Made by a program: the position numbers and the translations under genes
The notes under the pieces: model-generated
Seen by the model: the letters and a program-made list of their open reading frames with translations, nothing else
Told to the model about the DNA's origin: nothing
Database searches by the model: none
Assembly (NCBI GenBank): GCA_020852035.1
Contig: JADZBR010000162.1
Location: 1-35,913 of the forward strand
Source: Caulobacteraceae bacterium
Lineage (GTDB): Bacteria; Pseudomonadota; Alphaproteobacteria; Caulobacterales; Caulobacteraceae
Reading direction: 5' to 3'
Length of the DNA stretch: 35,913 nt
Part shown: one piece after another, positions 11,841 through 18,769 of the stretch
Numbering within the stretch: position 1 is the stretch's first letter
Layout: every line of letters begins with the position of its first letter

Positions 11841-12719
11841 TCAACCGACTCGGCTGGCGCGCCAGCCCCTGGCCGCCTGCGCCAGGGGAACGCCTTCGGC
11901 CTTGGCGGGCGTGATGAGGTTTGCGGCGACCACGCCGGTGAACTGGCGCGGGCCGGCGGAGGTGTCGGCGACGAAGCCGATGCGGTCGCCCCGAAGGGTC
12001 GCCTTGCGGATCGGCTTGCCCGCGAAGGTCCCCTCGATCTCCTGGAACTTCTGCTTCAGGGCCAGGGAGCCGGCGACCCCGCCGCCGGTGATGCGCCAGG
12101 CGCCCTCCACCTTGGCCGGCACGATCCAGAGGTAGACCCGGCCGTTGGCGGAGGTGGCGTCGGGCCGCCAGTCGTCCATGTCGAAGGCGTGGGAAACCAC
12201 CCGCGCCCCCGGCTTCATCTCGTCCAGGATGCGCGGGCGCAGCTTCAGGTTCACCTCCGGCAGGAGATACATGGTCAGCAGACTCGCCTGGGCGATCGGT
12301 GTCTCGAAGAGGTCCTGGCGGCGGAAGCTCACCTTGTCGGCGACCCCGGCGTTCCGGGCGTTGAGGTTGGCCTCGGCGATCCGCTGGGGGTTGATGTCGA
12401 CGCCGAAGCCCGTCGCCCCGCGCCTGGCGGCCGCCACCAGGATGCGCCCGTCGCCGGAGCCGAGGTCGATCACGAAATCCCCCGCCTTCAGCCCGCCAAG
12501 GTCGAGCATGGCGGCGACCGTGTCGTTGGGCGTCGGCACATAGGGGACGTCGAGGTTGTCGGGATTGAACACCTCCTGGACCGGCGCGACTTCGCTGTTG
12601 GCGGCCGCGTTCCGGTCGGCCGCGGCGTCGCCGCAGGCGGCCAGCGGCAGGGCCAGGGCGCCGGTCATCGCTATCGCACCCAGTCGCCGCGTCCGGCGCG
12701 TCGTGATCACCAGCGACAT
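11841..12719 (-). CDS. Class I SAM-dependent methyltransferase with an N-terminal lipoprotein-type signal
   Basis: [31 protein letters not shown] (lipobox) followed by [39 protein letters not shown] (SAM-binding motif). Confidence 0.82.
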   Translation of the reverse strand: MSLVITTRRTRRLGAIAMTGALALPLAACGDAAADRNAAANSEVAPVQEVFNPDNLDVPYVPTPNDTVAAMLDLGGLKAGDFVIDLGSGDGRILVAAARRGATGFGVDINPQRIAEANLNARNAGVADKVSFRRQDLFETPIAQASLLTMYLLPEVNLKLRPRILDEMKPGARVVSHAFDMDDWRPDATSANGRVYLWIVPAKVEGAWRITGGGVAGSLALKQKFQEIEGTFAGKPIRKATLRGDRIGFVADTSAGPRQFTGVVAANLITPAKAEGVPLAQAARGWRASRVG

Positions 12720-12814
12720 GTCGGGACGGCCTCCTCCAACCCCGCACTCCTCAAGCCTGACAGCAGGCTTCGGTTCCGGCCGGATTTCAAGAGCCGGCCG
12801 CGGGTGGCCCGCGC

Positions 12815-12843
12815 CTAGGGGAAATCCCGTAGGGAGAACTCCC
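12815..12843. promoter_or_regulatory. Tandem palindromes upstream of the alternative oxidase gene
   Basis: CTAgGGGAAATCCCgTAG (12815-12832) overlapping GGGAGaaCTCCC (12832-12843). Confidence 0.45.
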
Positions 12844-12927
12844 GAATGTCGCCATCCGCCGGCCTGGCCTATCCCGCCGCATCGACGGACGCGACCCCGC
12901 GCCCGCCTTCGCAGGATCTGGACTCCC

Positions 12928-13617
12928 ATGACCGCCCCGCTTGTCGACCTTTCCGTCCACCACCAGCCGCGCGGCGCGTCGGACCGCATCGCCTTCGGCT
13001 TCGTCAAGGCGCTGCGCTTCTTCGCCGACACCTTCTTCGCCAAGCGCTATGGCCACCGCGCCGTGGTGCTGGAAACCGTCGCGGCCGTCCCCGGCATGGT
13101 GGGGGCGACCCTCAACCACCTGAAATGCCTGCGTCGCATGGAAGACGACCGCGGCTGGATCAAGACGCTGATGGACGAGGCCGAGAACGAGCGCATGCAC
13201 CTGATGACCTTCATCGAGGTCTGCCGGCCGACGCTGTTCGAGCGCTTCGTGGTCGTGGCCGCCCAATGGGTCTTCTACCTCTTCTTCTTCGGCCTCTACC
13301 TGGTCAGCTCCAGGACCGCCCACCGCGTGGTCGGCTACTTCGAGGAGGAGGCGGTGATCAGCTACACCCACTACCTCGTCGAGATCGACGAAGGCCGCTC
13401 GGAGAACGTGCCGGCCCCGCAGATCGCCAGGACCTACTGGGGCCTGCCGGCCGATGCGCGGCTGCGCGACGTGGTCGAGGTGGTCCGCGCCGACGAGGCC
13501 CACCACCGCGACGTCAACCACGGCTTCGCCAACGAGATCGCCGGCCTGCCGCTGGCGAGCGTCGCCCCTTGCCCGCCGCATGTGGCGCAGGAGCCGAATT
13601 GGAAGAACGCGGCGTGA
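12928..13617 (+). CDS. aox: Alternative oxidase (cyanide-insensitive ubiquinol oxidase)
   Basis: All AOX diiron motifs present: [52 protein letters not shown]. Confidence 0.93.
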   Translation: MTAPLVDLSVHHQPRGASDRIAFGFVKALRFFADTFFAKRYGHRAVVLETVAAVPGMVGATLNHLKCLRRMEDDRGWIKTLMDEAENERMHLMTFIEVCRPTLFERFVVVAAQWVFYLFFFGLYLVSSRTAHRVVGYFEEEAVISYTHYLVEIDEGRSENVPAPQIARTYWGLPADARLRDVVEVVRADEAHHRDVNHGFANEIAGLPLASVAPCPPHVAQEPNWKNAA

Positions 13618-13753
13618 GCGCACCAGGGACGCAAGGCCCGCCCTGGGTGAAACACCGGCCTTGCCGACCTATCTCATCGGAGACGGCGGCGGCGTTCGAT
13701 GCGAGCGTCGCCGGGCGTCCCGCCACCCCACTAGCCGACGAGGTCAGAACGCC

Positions 13754-14218
13754 ATGACACAGCATGCGGACGATCGGGACGAGGCCGCGGCCCGCACGGA
13801 ACGGCGGCGGCTGATCGCGCCGGGGACGGCGGCCGGCGTCACTGAGGAGATGATCGGCGAACTGGTTCACACCTTCTACGGCCGCGTGCGCAAGGACCCG
13901 GCCCTGGGCCCGATCTTCAACCGCGAGGTGGAGGACTGGGACGAGCACCTGGCCAAGCTTTGCGACTTCTGGTCCTCGGTCACCCTGATGACCGGCCGGT
14001 TCAAGGGCGCGCCGATGGCGGCGCACGTCCGGGTGGCCGATATCCGGCCGACGCATTTCGCCCGCTGGCTGCACCTGTTCGGGGAGACGGCGCGCCAGGT
14101 CTGCCCGCCGGCGGCGGCCGACCTCTTCGCGGCCAAGGCCGAGATGATCGGCCAGAGCCTCCAACTCGGCATCGCGGCCAGTCGCGGCGAGTTGCCGGGC
14201 GCGCCGGCGGCCCGTTGA
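13754..14218 (+). CDS. Group III truncated haemoglobin
   Basis: EEMIGELVHTFYGRVRKDPALGPIFNREVEDWDEHLAKLCDFWSSVTLMTGRFKGAPMAAHVRVADIRPTHFARWLHLFGETA. Confidence 0.88.
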   Translation: MTQHADDRDEAAARTERRRLIAPGTAAGVTEEMIGELVHTFYGRVRKDPALGPIFNREVEDWDEHLAKLCDFWSSVTLMTGRFKGAPMAAHVRVADIRPTHFARWLHLFGETARQVCPPAAADLFAAKAEMIGQSLQLGIAASRGELPGAPAAR

Positions 14219-14231
14219 GTTTCGCTCGCCT

Positions 14232-14256
14232 TATAATATCGTGGAACGATATTATA
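14232..14256. promoter_or_regulatory. Operator-like palindrome, site 1
   Basis: TATAATATCGT-gga-ACGATATTATA, perfect 11-bp arms, ending 15 nt before the ATG of the PRC-barrel gene. Confidence 0.75.
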
Positions 14257-14271
14257 TCGGGCCTGGAGGAC

Positions 14272-14721
14272 ATGAAGATGGAGATGGACTGGTCGGCGCC
14301 CGACGGACGTTCGGGCCTGGGATTCATGAAGCCGAAGCGGACCTGGGTGCGGGCTCCCGGGCAAAGCTGGTATCGCCCCGCCGAAGCTTCGCCGTCGATG
14401 CGCGAGCCTCGCCCGCATCGGCGTGTGACCGCCAGTCGCGTGAAGGGCGCCGCCGTTTTCGGCCCCGGCGGGCGGCGGATCGGACGTGTCCGGGACGTGA
14501 TCATCGACGATGCGACTGGCCAGGTGGCCTTCGTGCTGATCGCTTGCGGCGGGATCCTGGGGTTCGGCGAGCGGCTGCGCCGCGCCAGCTGGTCGGCGCT
14601 GACCTACGAGGCGGAGCGGATTGGATATGTGCTGGACGAGGCCGGGGGCGATACGCCTTCGCCGGTTCCCCTCTCGAAGGCGGCGGTCCGCGATGACCGC
14701 GGCGCCGAGGCGGGGGGATAG
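14272..14721 (+). CDS. PRC-barrel domain protein
   Basis: RVTASRVKGAAVFGPGGRRIGRVRDVIIDDATGQVAFVLIACGGILGFGERLRRASWSALTYE; ggagg SD just upstream of ATG. Confidence 0.8.
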   Translation: MKMEMDWSAPDGRSGLGFMKPKRTWVRAPGQSWYRPAEASPSMREPRPHRRVTASRVKGAAVFGPGGRRIGRVRDVIIDDATGQVAFVLIACGGILGFGERLRRASWSALTYEAERIGYVLDEAGGDTPSPVPLSKAAVRDDRGAEAGG

Positions 14722-14766
14722 AACACCTCGACGCCGGGTCTGCCGGAGCACCTCCCTATGCGCTCG

Positions 14767-14791
14767 ATATATGTCGTTATACGATATAATT
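14767..14791. promoter_or_regulatory. Operator-like palindrome, site 2 (imperfect)
   Basis: ATATATGTCGT-tat-ACGATATAATT; same core CGT-N3-ACG geometry as sites 1 and 4. Confidence 0.55.
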
Positions 14792-14837
14792 CAAGAGAGC
14801 TCGTGACGGGGGCATGCGATGCGTCGTTGGCGAGGTG

Positions 14838-15062
14838 TCAGTGCGGCGAACGCGAGCCGTCCGGCCGGACATCGACGCCCACCAGGGGGCTCCAGTGGTG
14901 ATCTTCCGGATGGGCGCCCAACCGCAGCGCCGCCGACCTGATCTTGGCGTCCAGGTCGTGGAGCGCCTCGACCGACCGATCGTGCCGGTTCGTGAACGTC
15001 GGCGAGTTGGCGGGGAGCGGCTCCGGAACCTGGCCTTCCAGCAGGTCGGAATCTCGAATCAT
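14838..15062 (-). CDS. Small hypothetical protein (74 aa)
   Basis: ATG preceded by ctGGAGGctgacg; high-GC3 codon usage; MIRDSDLLEGQVPEPLPANSPTFTNRHDRSVEALHDLDAKIRSAALRLGAHPEDHHWSPLVGVDVRPDGSRSPH. Confidence 0.5.
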   Translation of the reverse strand: MIRDSDLLEGQVPEPLPANSPTFTNRHDRSVEALHDLDAKIRSAALRLGAHPEDHHWSPLVGVDVRPDGSRSPH

Positions 15063-15151
15063 CGTCAGCCTCCAGATGAATGCTGTCGCGACTGGCGTTT
15101 GGGATCAGTCCGGCAGGCTCGTCTAAAAGATATGCCTCGCGGCGGCGTAAT

Positions 15152-15171
15152 CAATCGCGTTACGATATAAA
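15152..15171. promoter_or_regulatory. Operator-like palindrome, site 3 (one strong half)
   Basis: caATCGcgttaCGATataaa between the 74-aa gene (-) and the MarR gene (+). Confidence 0.45.
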
Positions 15172-15343
15172 TCACCGCCTCGTGTCCCACCCGATCCGAG
15201 GCGCGGCGTCTTCGATGGGGCCAGCGCTTGTTCGACCCGCGTCGATATCGGGCGACGCCCTCCTCAGTGGAATTTGACGGGTGTCGCACCGGCGCGGGCT
15301 GCTCTACCAACGGCCCGTCCTGGACTCAGGAAAGGCAGCGACG

Positions 15344-15793
15344 ATGAGCGCTTCGAAAGGCCGGACGCCGGAACGCCCGACCCTGAACCAGGCCGACTAC
15401 GAAGCCCTGGCGTCCTTTCGCTACGCCGTGCGGCGCTATCTGGCCTTCGCCGAGGGCGGGGCCCGTTCGGTCGGCCTGACCTCGCAGCAGCACCAGGCCC
15501 TGCTGGCGATCAAGGCTCACACGCTCAGGGAGCCGATGTCGATCGGCGACCTCGCCGGAGAGTTGCTGTTGAAGCACCACAGCACCGTCGAGCTTCTCGG
15601 TCGTCTGGAGAAGGCCGGGTTCACCCGCAAGGCGGTCGACCCGCAGGACCGCCGCCGGGCGTTGATTTCCCTGACGCCGGCCGGCGAGGGCGTGCTGGCC
15701 GCGCTGTCGGCCAGCAACCTGCGAGAACTGCGGGTCATCGCCCCGGCGTTCTCGGGCCTGATTGGCCAACTGGAGCAGCTCAAGGCCGAATAG
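15344..15793 (+). CDS. MarR-family transcriptional regulator
   Basis: LTSQQHQALLAIKAHTLREPMSIGDLAGELLLKHHSTVELLGRLEKAGFTRKAVDPQDRRRALISLTPAGEGVL: MarR winged helix. Confidence 0.88.
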   Translation: MSASKGRTPERPTLNQADYEALASFRYAVRRYLAFAEGGARSVGLTSQQHQALLAIKAHTLREPMSIGDLAGELLLKHHSTVELLGRLEKAGFTRKAVDPQDRRRALISLTPAGEGVLAALSASNLRELRVIAPAFSGLIGQLEQLKAE

Positions 15794-15823
15794 TCGCCGG
15801 AAGACGCCGGCGGCGGCGAACGG

Positions 15824-16255
15824 TCAGCAGTATGGCGCGAGCAGATAGGGGTTGTAGTAGAGCGCGAGCCGCTCCTGCCAGGAGCGGTCGCCGGCCCCGA
15901 GCGCCTGCAGGTCCTCGTCGGAGAGCCGCGGCTCCTTCTCCAGTTCCGCCCTGTCCGCCGGGAGCACGTAGCCGCCAAGCGCCGCGTCATGGCGCAGGAG
16001 CCGCCAGGGCGCGGCGGAAACCCGCCGCAGGAAGCCCAGGCCGTTCTCCACATAGAGCAGCGCATAGTCGATATGGCCGGAAGCCTTGTCGATCGAAAGG
16101 TCGCCGACCCGGCCGCATCGTTCTCCCCGGGGACTGAACACCGGCGAACCGATCACCCGTGAGGCGCCGACCAGCCGCCGTGCGGGCCCCGTGGCGAGGA
16201 GGGGAATCACGACGTCCTCCGTTTCTGGACCTGGGGGATTCGCAATCCGTCTCAT
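15824..16255 (-). CDS. PRC-barrel domain protein
   Basis: RLVGASRVIGSPVFSPRGERCGRVGDLSIDKASGHIDYALLYVENGLGFLRRVSAAPWRLLRHDAALGGYVLPADRAELE. Confidence 0.8.
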   Translation of the reverse strand: MRRIANPPGPETEDVVIPLLATGPARRLVGASRVIGSPVFSPRGERCGRVGDLSIDKASGHIDYALLYVENGLGFLRRVSAAPWRLLRHDAALGGYVLPADRAELEKEPRLSDEDLQALGAGDRSWQERLALYYNPYLLAPYC

Positions 16256-16276
16256 CTGACTCGTCCCTCTCAGCTT

Positions 16277-16301
16277 GATAATATCGTATTACGATATAAA
16301 T
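16277..16301. promoter_or_regulatory. Operator-like palindrome, site 4
   Basis: GATAATATCGT-att-ACGATATAAAT in the divergent region between the PRC-barrel (-) and Rieske/FAD (+) genes. Confidence 0.7.
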
Positions 16302-16380
16302 AGGTTCAGGGATAGCGGTTTCCAAGCCGGGCGCGAGGCGCCACGGTTGGAGGCGGCTGAAAACGCAAGGGAGACGCTAG

Positions 16381-17913
16381 ATGGCTGTCACCGGCGAACC
16401 GACAGGGCCGAACCTGGCCGCCGGCCTGCCGACCGGCGAAATCGCGGAGGGCGGCTGGGTGGCCGGCCATGTCGACGGCGAGCCGGTGCTGCTCTCGCGG
16501 CTGGACGGCGGCTGGTTCGCGGTCGGCGGCGCCTGCACGCACTACGGCGGCGCCCTGGGCGACGGGCTGGTGGCCGGCGAGACGGTGCGTTGCCCGCTGC
16601 ACCACGCCTGCTTCAGCCGCCGCACGGGCGAGGCGCTGGCGGCGCCGGCGTTCGATCCGCTCGGGGTCTGGCGCGTGGAGGTCCAGGGCGACCGCGTGCT
16701 TGTCAGGGCGCGCGCCGATACGCCGGCGCCCTCCCGGCCGGCCGGCCGGTCCGAGCGCCTGCGGCGCATCGTCATCGTCGGCGGCGGTGCGGCGGGATTC
16801 GCCGCCGCGGAGATGCTGCGGCGACGTGGCTACGACGGCTCGCTGATCATGCTGAGCGCCGACCAGGCCCCGCCATGCGACCGGCCCAACCTGTCCAAGG
16901 ACTACCTGGCCGGGACCGCGCCGGAGGATTGGATCCCCCTGAAAGGCGACGACTTCTACCGCGACAACGCCATCGACCTGCGTCTGGGCGCGCGGGTGGC
17001 GCGGATCGCCGACGCCGACGAGGTGGTGATGGCGGATGGCGAGCGGCTGGGATTCGACGCCCTGTTGCTGGCCACCGGCGCCGAGCCGGTGCGTTTGAAG
17101 GGGCCGGGGTTCGATGCGCCGAACGTCCACACCCTGCGCTCGCTCGCCGACGCCAGGGCGATCATCGCCGCGGCGGCCGACCGGCCGCGCGCGGTTGTGA
17201 TCGGCGCCAGCTTCATCGGCCTGGAAGTCGCCGCCTCGCTGCGCGCGCGGGGCCTGGAGGTGGCGGTGGCGGCGCCGGAGGCCGTGCCGATGGAGCGGGT
17301 GCTGGGTCGCGAACTCGGCGAGTTCGTGCGCGGCCTGCACGAGGCGCAGGGCGTGACCTTCCATCTCGGCGAAGGCGCGGAGTCCTATGCCGACGGACGC
17401 CTGCGCTTGTCCGGCGGGACCGAACTGGAAGCCGGGCTGGTGGTGCTGGGTGTCGGGGTGAGGCCGCGCGCCGAACTGGCGGAAGCCGCGGGGATCGCGG
17501 TGGACAACGGGATTCTCGTCGATGCTCGCCTGCGGACCAGCCGCGCCGCCGTCTTCGCCGCCGGCGATGTGGCGCGCTATCCCGATCCGCTGACGGGCGA
17601 GCCCATTCGGGTGGAGCACTGGGTGGCGGCCGAGCGCCAGGGGCAGGCCGCGGCCCGGAGCATGCTGGGCGAGGACGCGCCCTTCGCCGCGACGCCGTTC
17701 TTCTGGAGCAACCACTACGGGACCGAGATCCGCTATGTCGGGCATGGCGCGCGGTTCGACGCCGTCGAGGTGACGGGCTCGACCACCGCGGGCGACGTCG
17801 CGGTGCGCTACCTGCGGGCCGGGCGCCTGGTCGCGGCGGCGACGATCGGCCGCGACCTGGAGAACCTGACCATCGGCGCGGATCTGGAGCGGGCGCTCTC
17901 CTCGCCGGTTTGA
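16381..17913 (+). CDS. FAD-dependent oxidoreductase with N-terminal Rieske [2Fe-2S] domain (AIF/ferredoxin-reductase-like)
   Basis: CTHYGG...CPLHHACF Rieske ligands; RIVIVGGGAAGFAAAEMLRRRG, ALLLATGAEP, VFAAGDVARYPDPLTGEPIRVEHWVAAERQGQAAA. Confidence 0.93.
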   Translation: MAVTGEPTGPNLAAGLPTGEIAEGGWVAGHVDGEPVLLSRLDGGWFAVGGACTHYGGALGDGLVAGETVRCPLHHACFSRRTGEALAAPAFDPLGVWRVEVQGDRVLVRARADTPAPSRPAGRSERLRRIVIVGGGAAGFAAAEMLRRRGYDGSLIMLSADQAPPCDRPNLSKDYLAGTAPEDWIPLKGDDFYRDNAIDLRLGARVARIADADEVVMADGERLGFDALLLATGAEPVRLKGPGFDAPNVHTLRSLADARAIIAAAADRPRAVVIGASFIGLEVAASLRARGLEVAVAAPEAVPMERVLGRELGEFVRGLHEAQGVTFHLGEGAESYADGRLRLSGGTELEAGLVVLGVGVRPRAELAEAAGIAVDNGILVDARLRTSRAAVFAAGDVARYPDPLTGEPIRVEHWVAAERQGQAAARSMLGEDAPFAATPFFWSNHYGTEIRYVGHGARFDAVEVTGSTTAGDVAVRYLRAGRLVAAATIGRDLENLTIGADLERALSSPV

Positions 17914-18012
17914 CTTTCGTCCGCCGCGGCGCCATGTCTCGGGGGCTATGTGTAAATTCGCTGCATTTGCGCGCCGATTCCACCACGCTGGCCGCCTGGT
18001 CGCAGGCTTCTA

Positions 18013-18108
18013 GCCCTGGGTCCTTCACGAGCGAAAGCTTAGGGCCCAGGGAGCACCTTCCGCTTTTCTGAAACTCAACTTCCTACAGCCGACGGAGTCC
18101 CGTCGGCT
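18013..18108. other. Structured intergenic region with two hairpins (possible terminator and/or RNA element)
   Basis: CCCTGGGTCC(18014-18023) / GGGCCCAGGG(18042-18051) enclosing AGC-GAAA-GCT, followed by cgcttttct; then AGCCGACGG-agtc-CCGTCGGCT (18087-18108). Confidence 0.5.
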
Positions 18109-18120
18109 TGAGGTCTAATC

Positions 18121-18282
18121 TTGCCCAATATCGACGATACGCCGCCCGTGGCTCATCCGAGCCCCGGCGAAAACCCTCGCGTGCGCGAAACGCCTGCGGA
18201 AACGAAGGTTCTCACCTTCCGTCCGCGGCCCGCGCCCGAACCCGACAGCCATCCGCCCCCGCCGCCGCCCGCGGCGGCCTGA
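18121..18282 (+). CDS. Putative small Pro-rich protein upstream of rnk
   Basis: TTG start with gagg 8 nt upstream; MPNIDDTPPVAHPSPGENPRVRETPAETKVLTFRPRPAPEPDSHPPPPPPAAA*; ends 25 nt before the rnk ATG. Confidence 0.4.
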   Translation: MPNIDDTPPVAHPSPGENPRVRETPAETKVLTFRPRPAPEPDSHPPPPPPAAA

Positions 18283-18307
18283 CCAGGCGGCGACGAAAGG
18301 AACCCCC

Positions 18308-18745
18308 ATGCCCTCGACCAACCCCCAGCACCGCAAGCCTTCGGTCCATGTGACCGAGACCGACTACGAGCGCCTCTCCAACCTGGCGCGCGCCCATGAC
18401 AGCCACGGCGCAACCCTGCTCGCCGACGAGCTTGCGCGCGCCGTGGTGGTCAAGGACGGCGGACGGCCGCGCGCCTTCGTGCGCCTCTACGCCACCGTCG
18501 AATTCAGCGACCTGATGACCGGCCGCACGCGGCGCGTGCAGATCGTGCCGCCCGACGAGGCCGACATCGACCAGCACCGCCTCTCGGTGCTGTCCCCGGT
18601 CGGGGCGGCGCTGATCGGGCTGGCGCCGGGCGATTCGATCGGCCTCAGCACCGAGGACGGCCGTCCCCATGTGCTGACGGTCGCCGCGGTGGACTGGACC
18701 GCCGACGCCGCCGCCGGCCGGACGAGAAAGCCGGCCGTGGCCTGA
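18308..18745 (+). CDS. rnk: Nucleoside diphosphate kinase regulator (Rnk, GreA/GreB C-terminal-like)
   Basis: VHVTETDYERLSNLA...VEFSDLMTGRTRRVQIVPPDEADIDQHRLSVLSPVGAALIGLAPGDSIGL. Confidence 0.85.
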   Translation: MPSTNPQHRKPSVHVTETDYERLSNLARAHDSHGATLLADELARAVVVKDGGRPRAFVRLYATVEFSDLMTGRTRRVQIVPPDEADIDQHRLSVLSPVGAALIGLAPGDSIGLSTEDGRPHVLTVAAVDWTADAAAGRTRKPAVA

Positions 18746-18769
18746 TGCCGTCCCGGGCCGGCCGGCGCG

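Noticed and set aside
12846-13757. 303-aa plus-strand ORF out of frame with AOX
   Set aside because: Arg/Pro-rich shadow; the AOX frame retains all metal-ligand motifs.
15274-16137. 287-aa plus-strand ORF overlapping the MarR and PRC-barrel genes
   Set aside because: Low-complexity, out of frame with the MarR gene and antisense to the PRC-barrel gene.
16275-18071. 598-aa plus-strand ORF overlapping the Rieske/FAD gene
   Set aside because: Arg-rich out-of-frame translation; the 510-aa frame carries all Rieske and FAD motifs.
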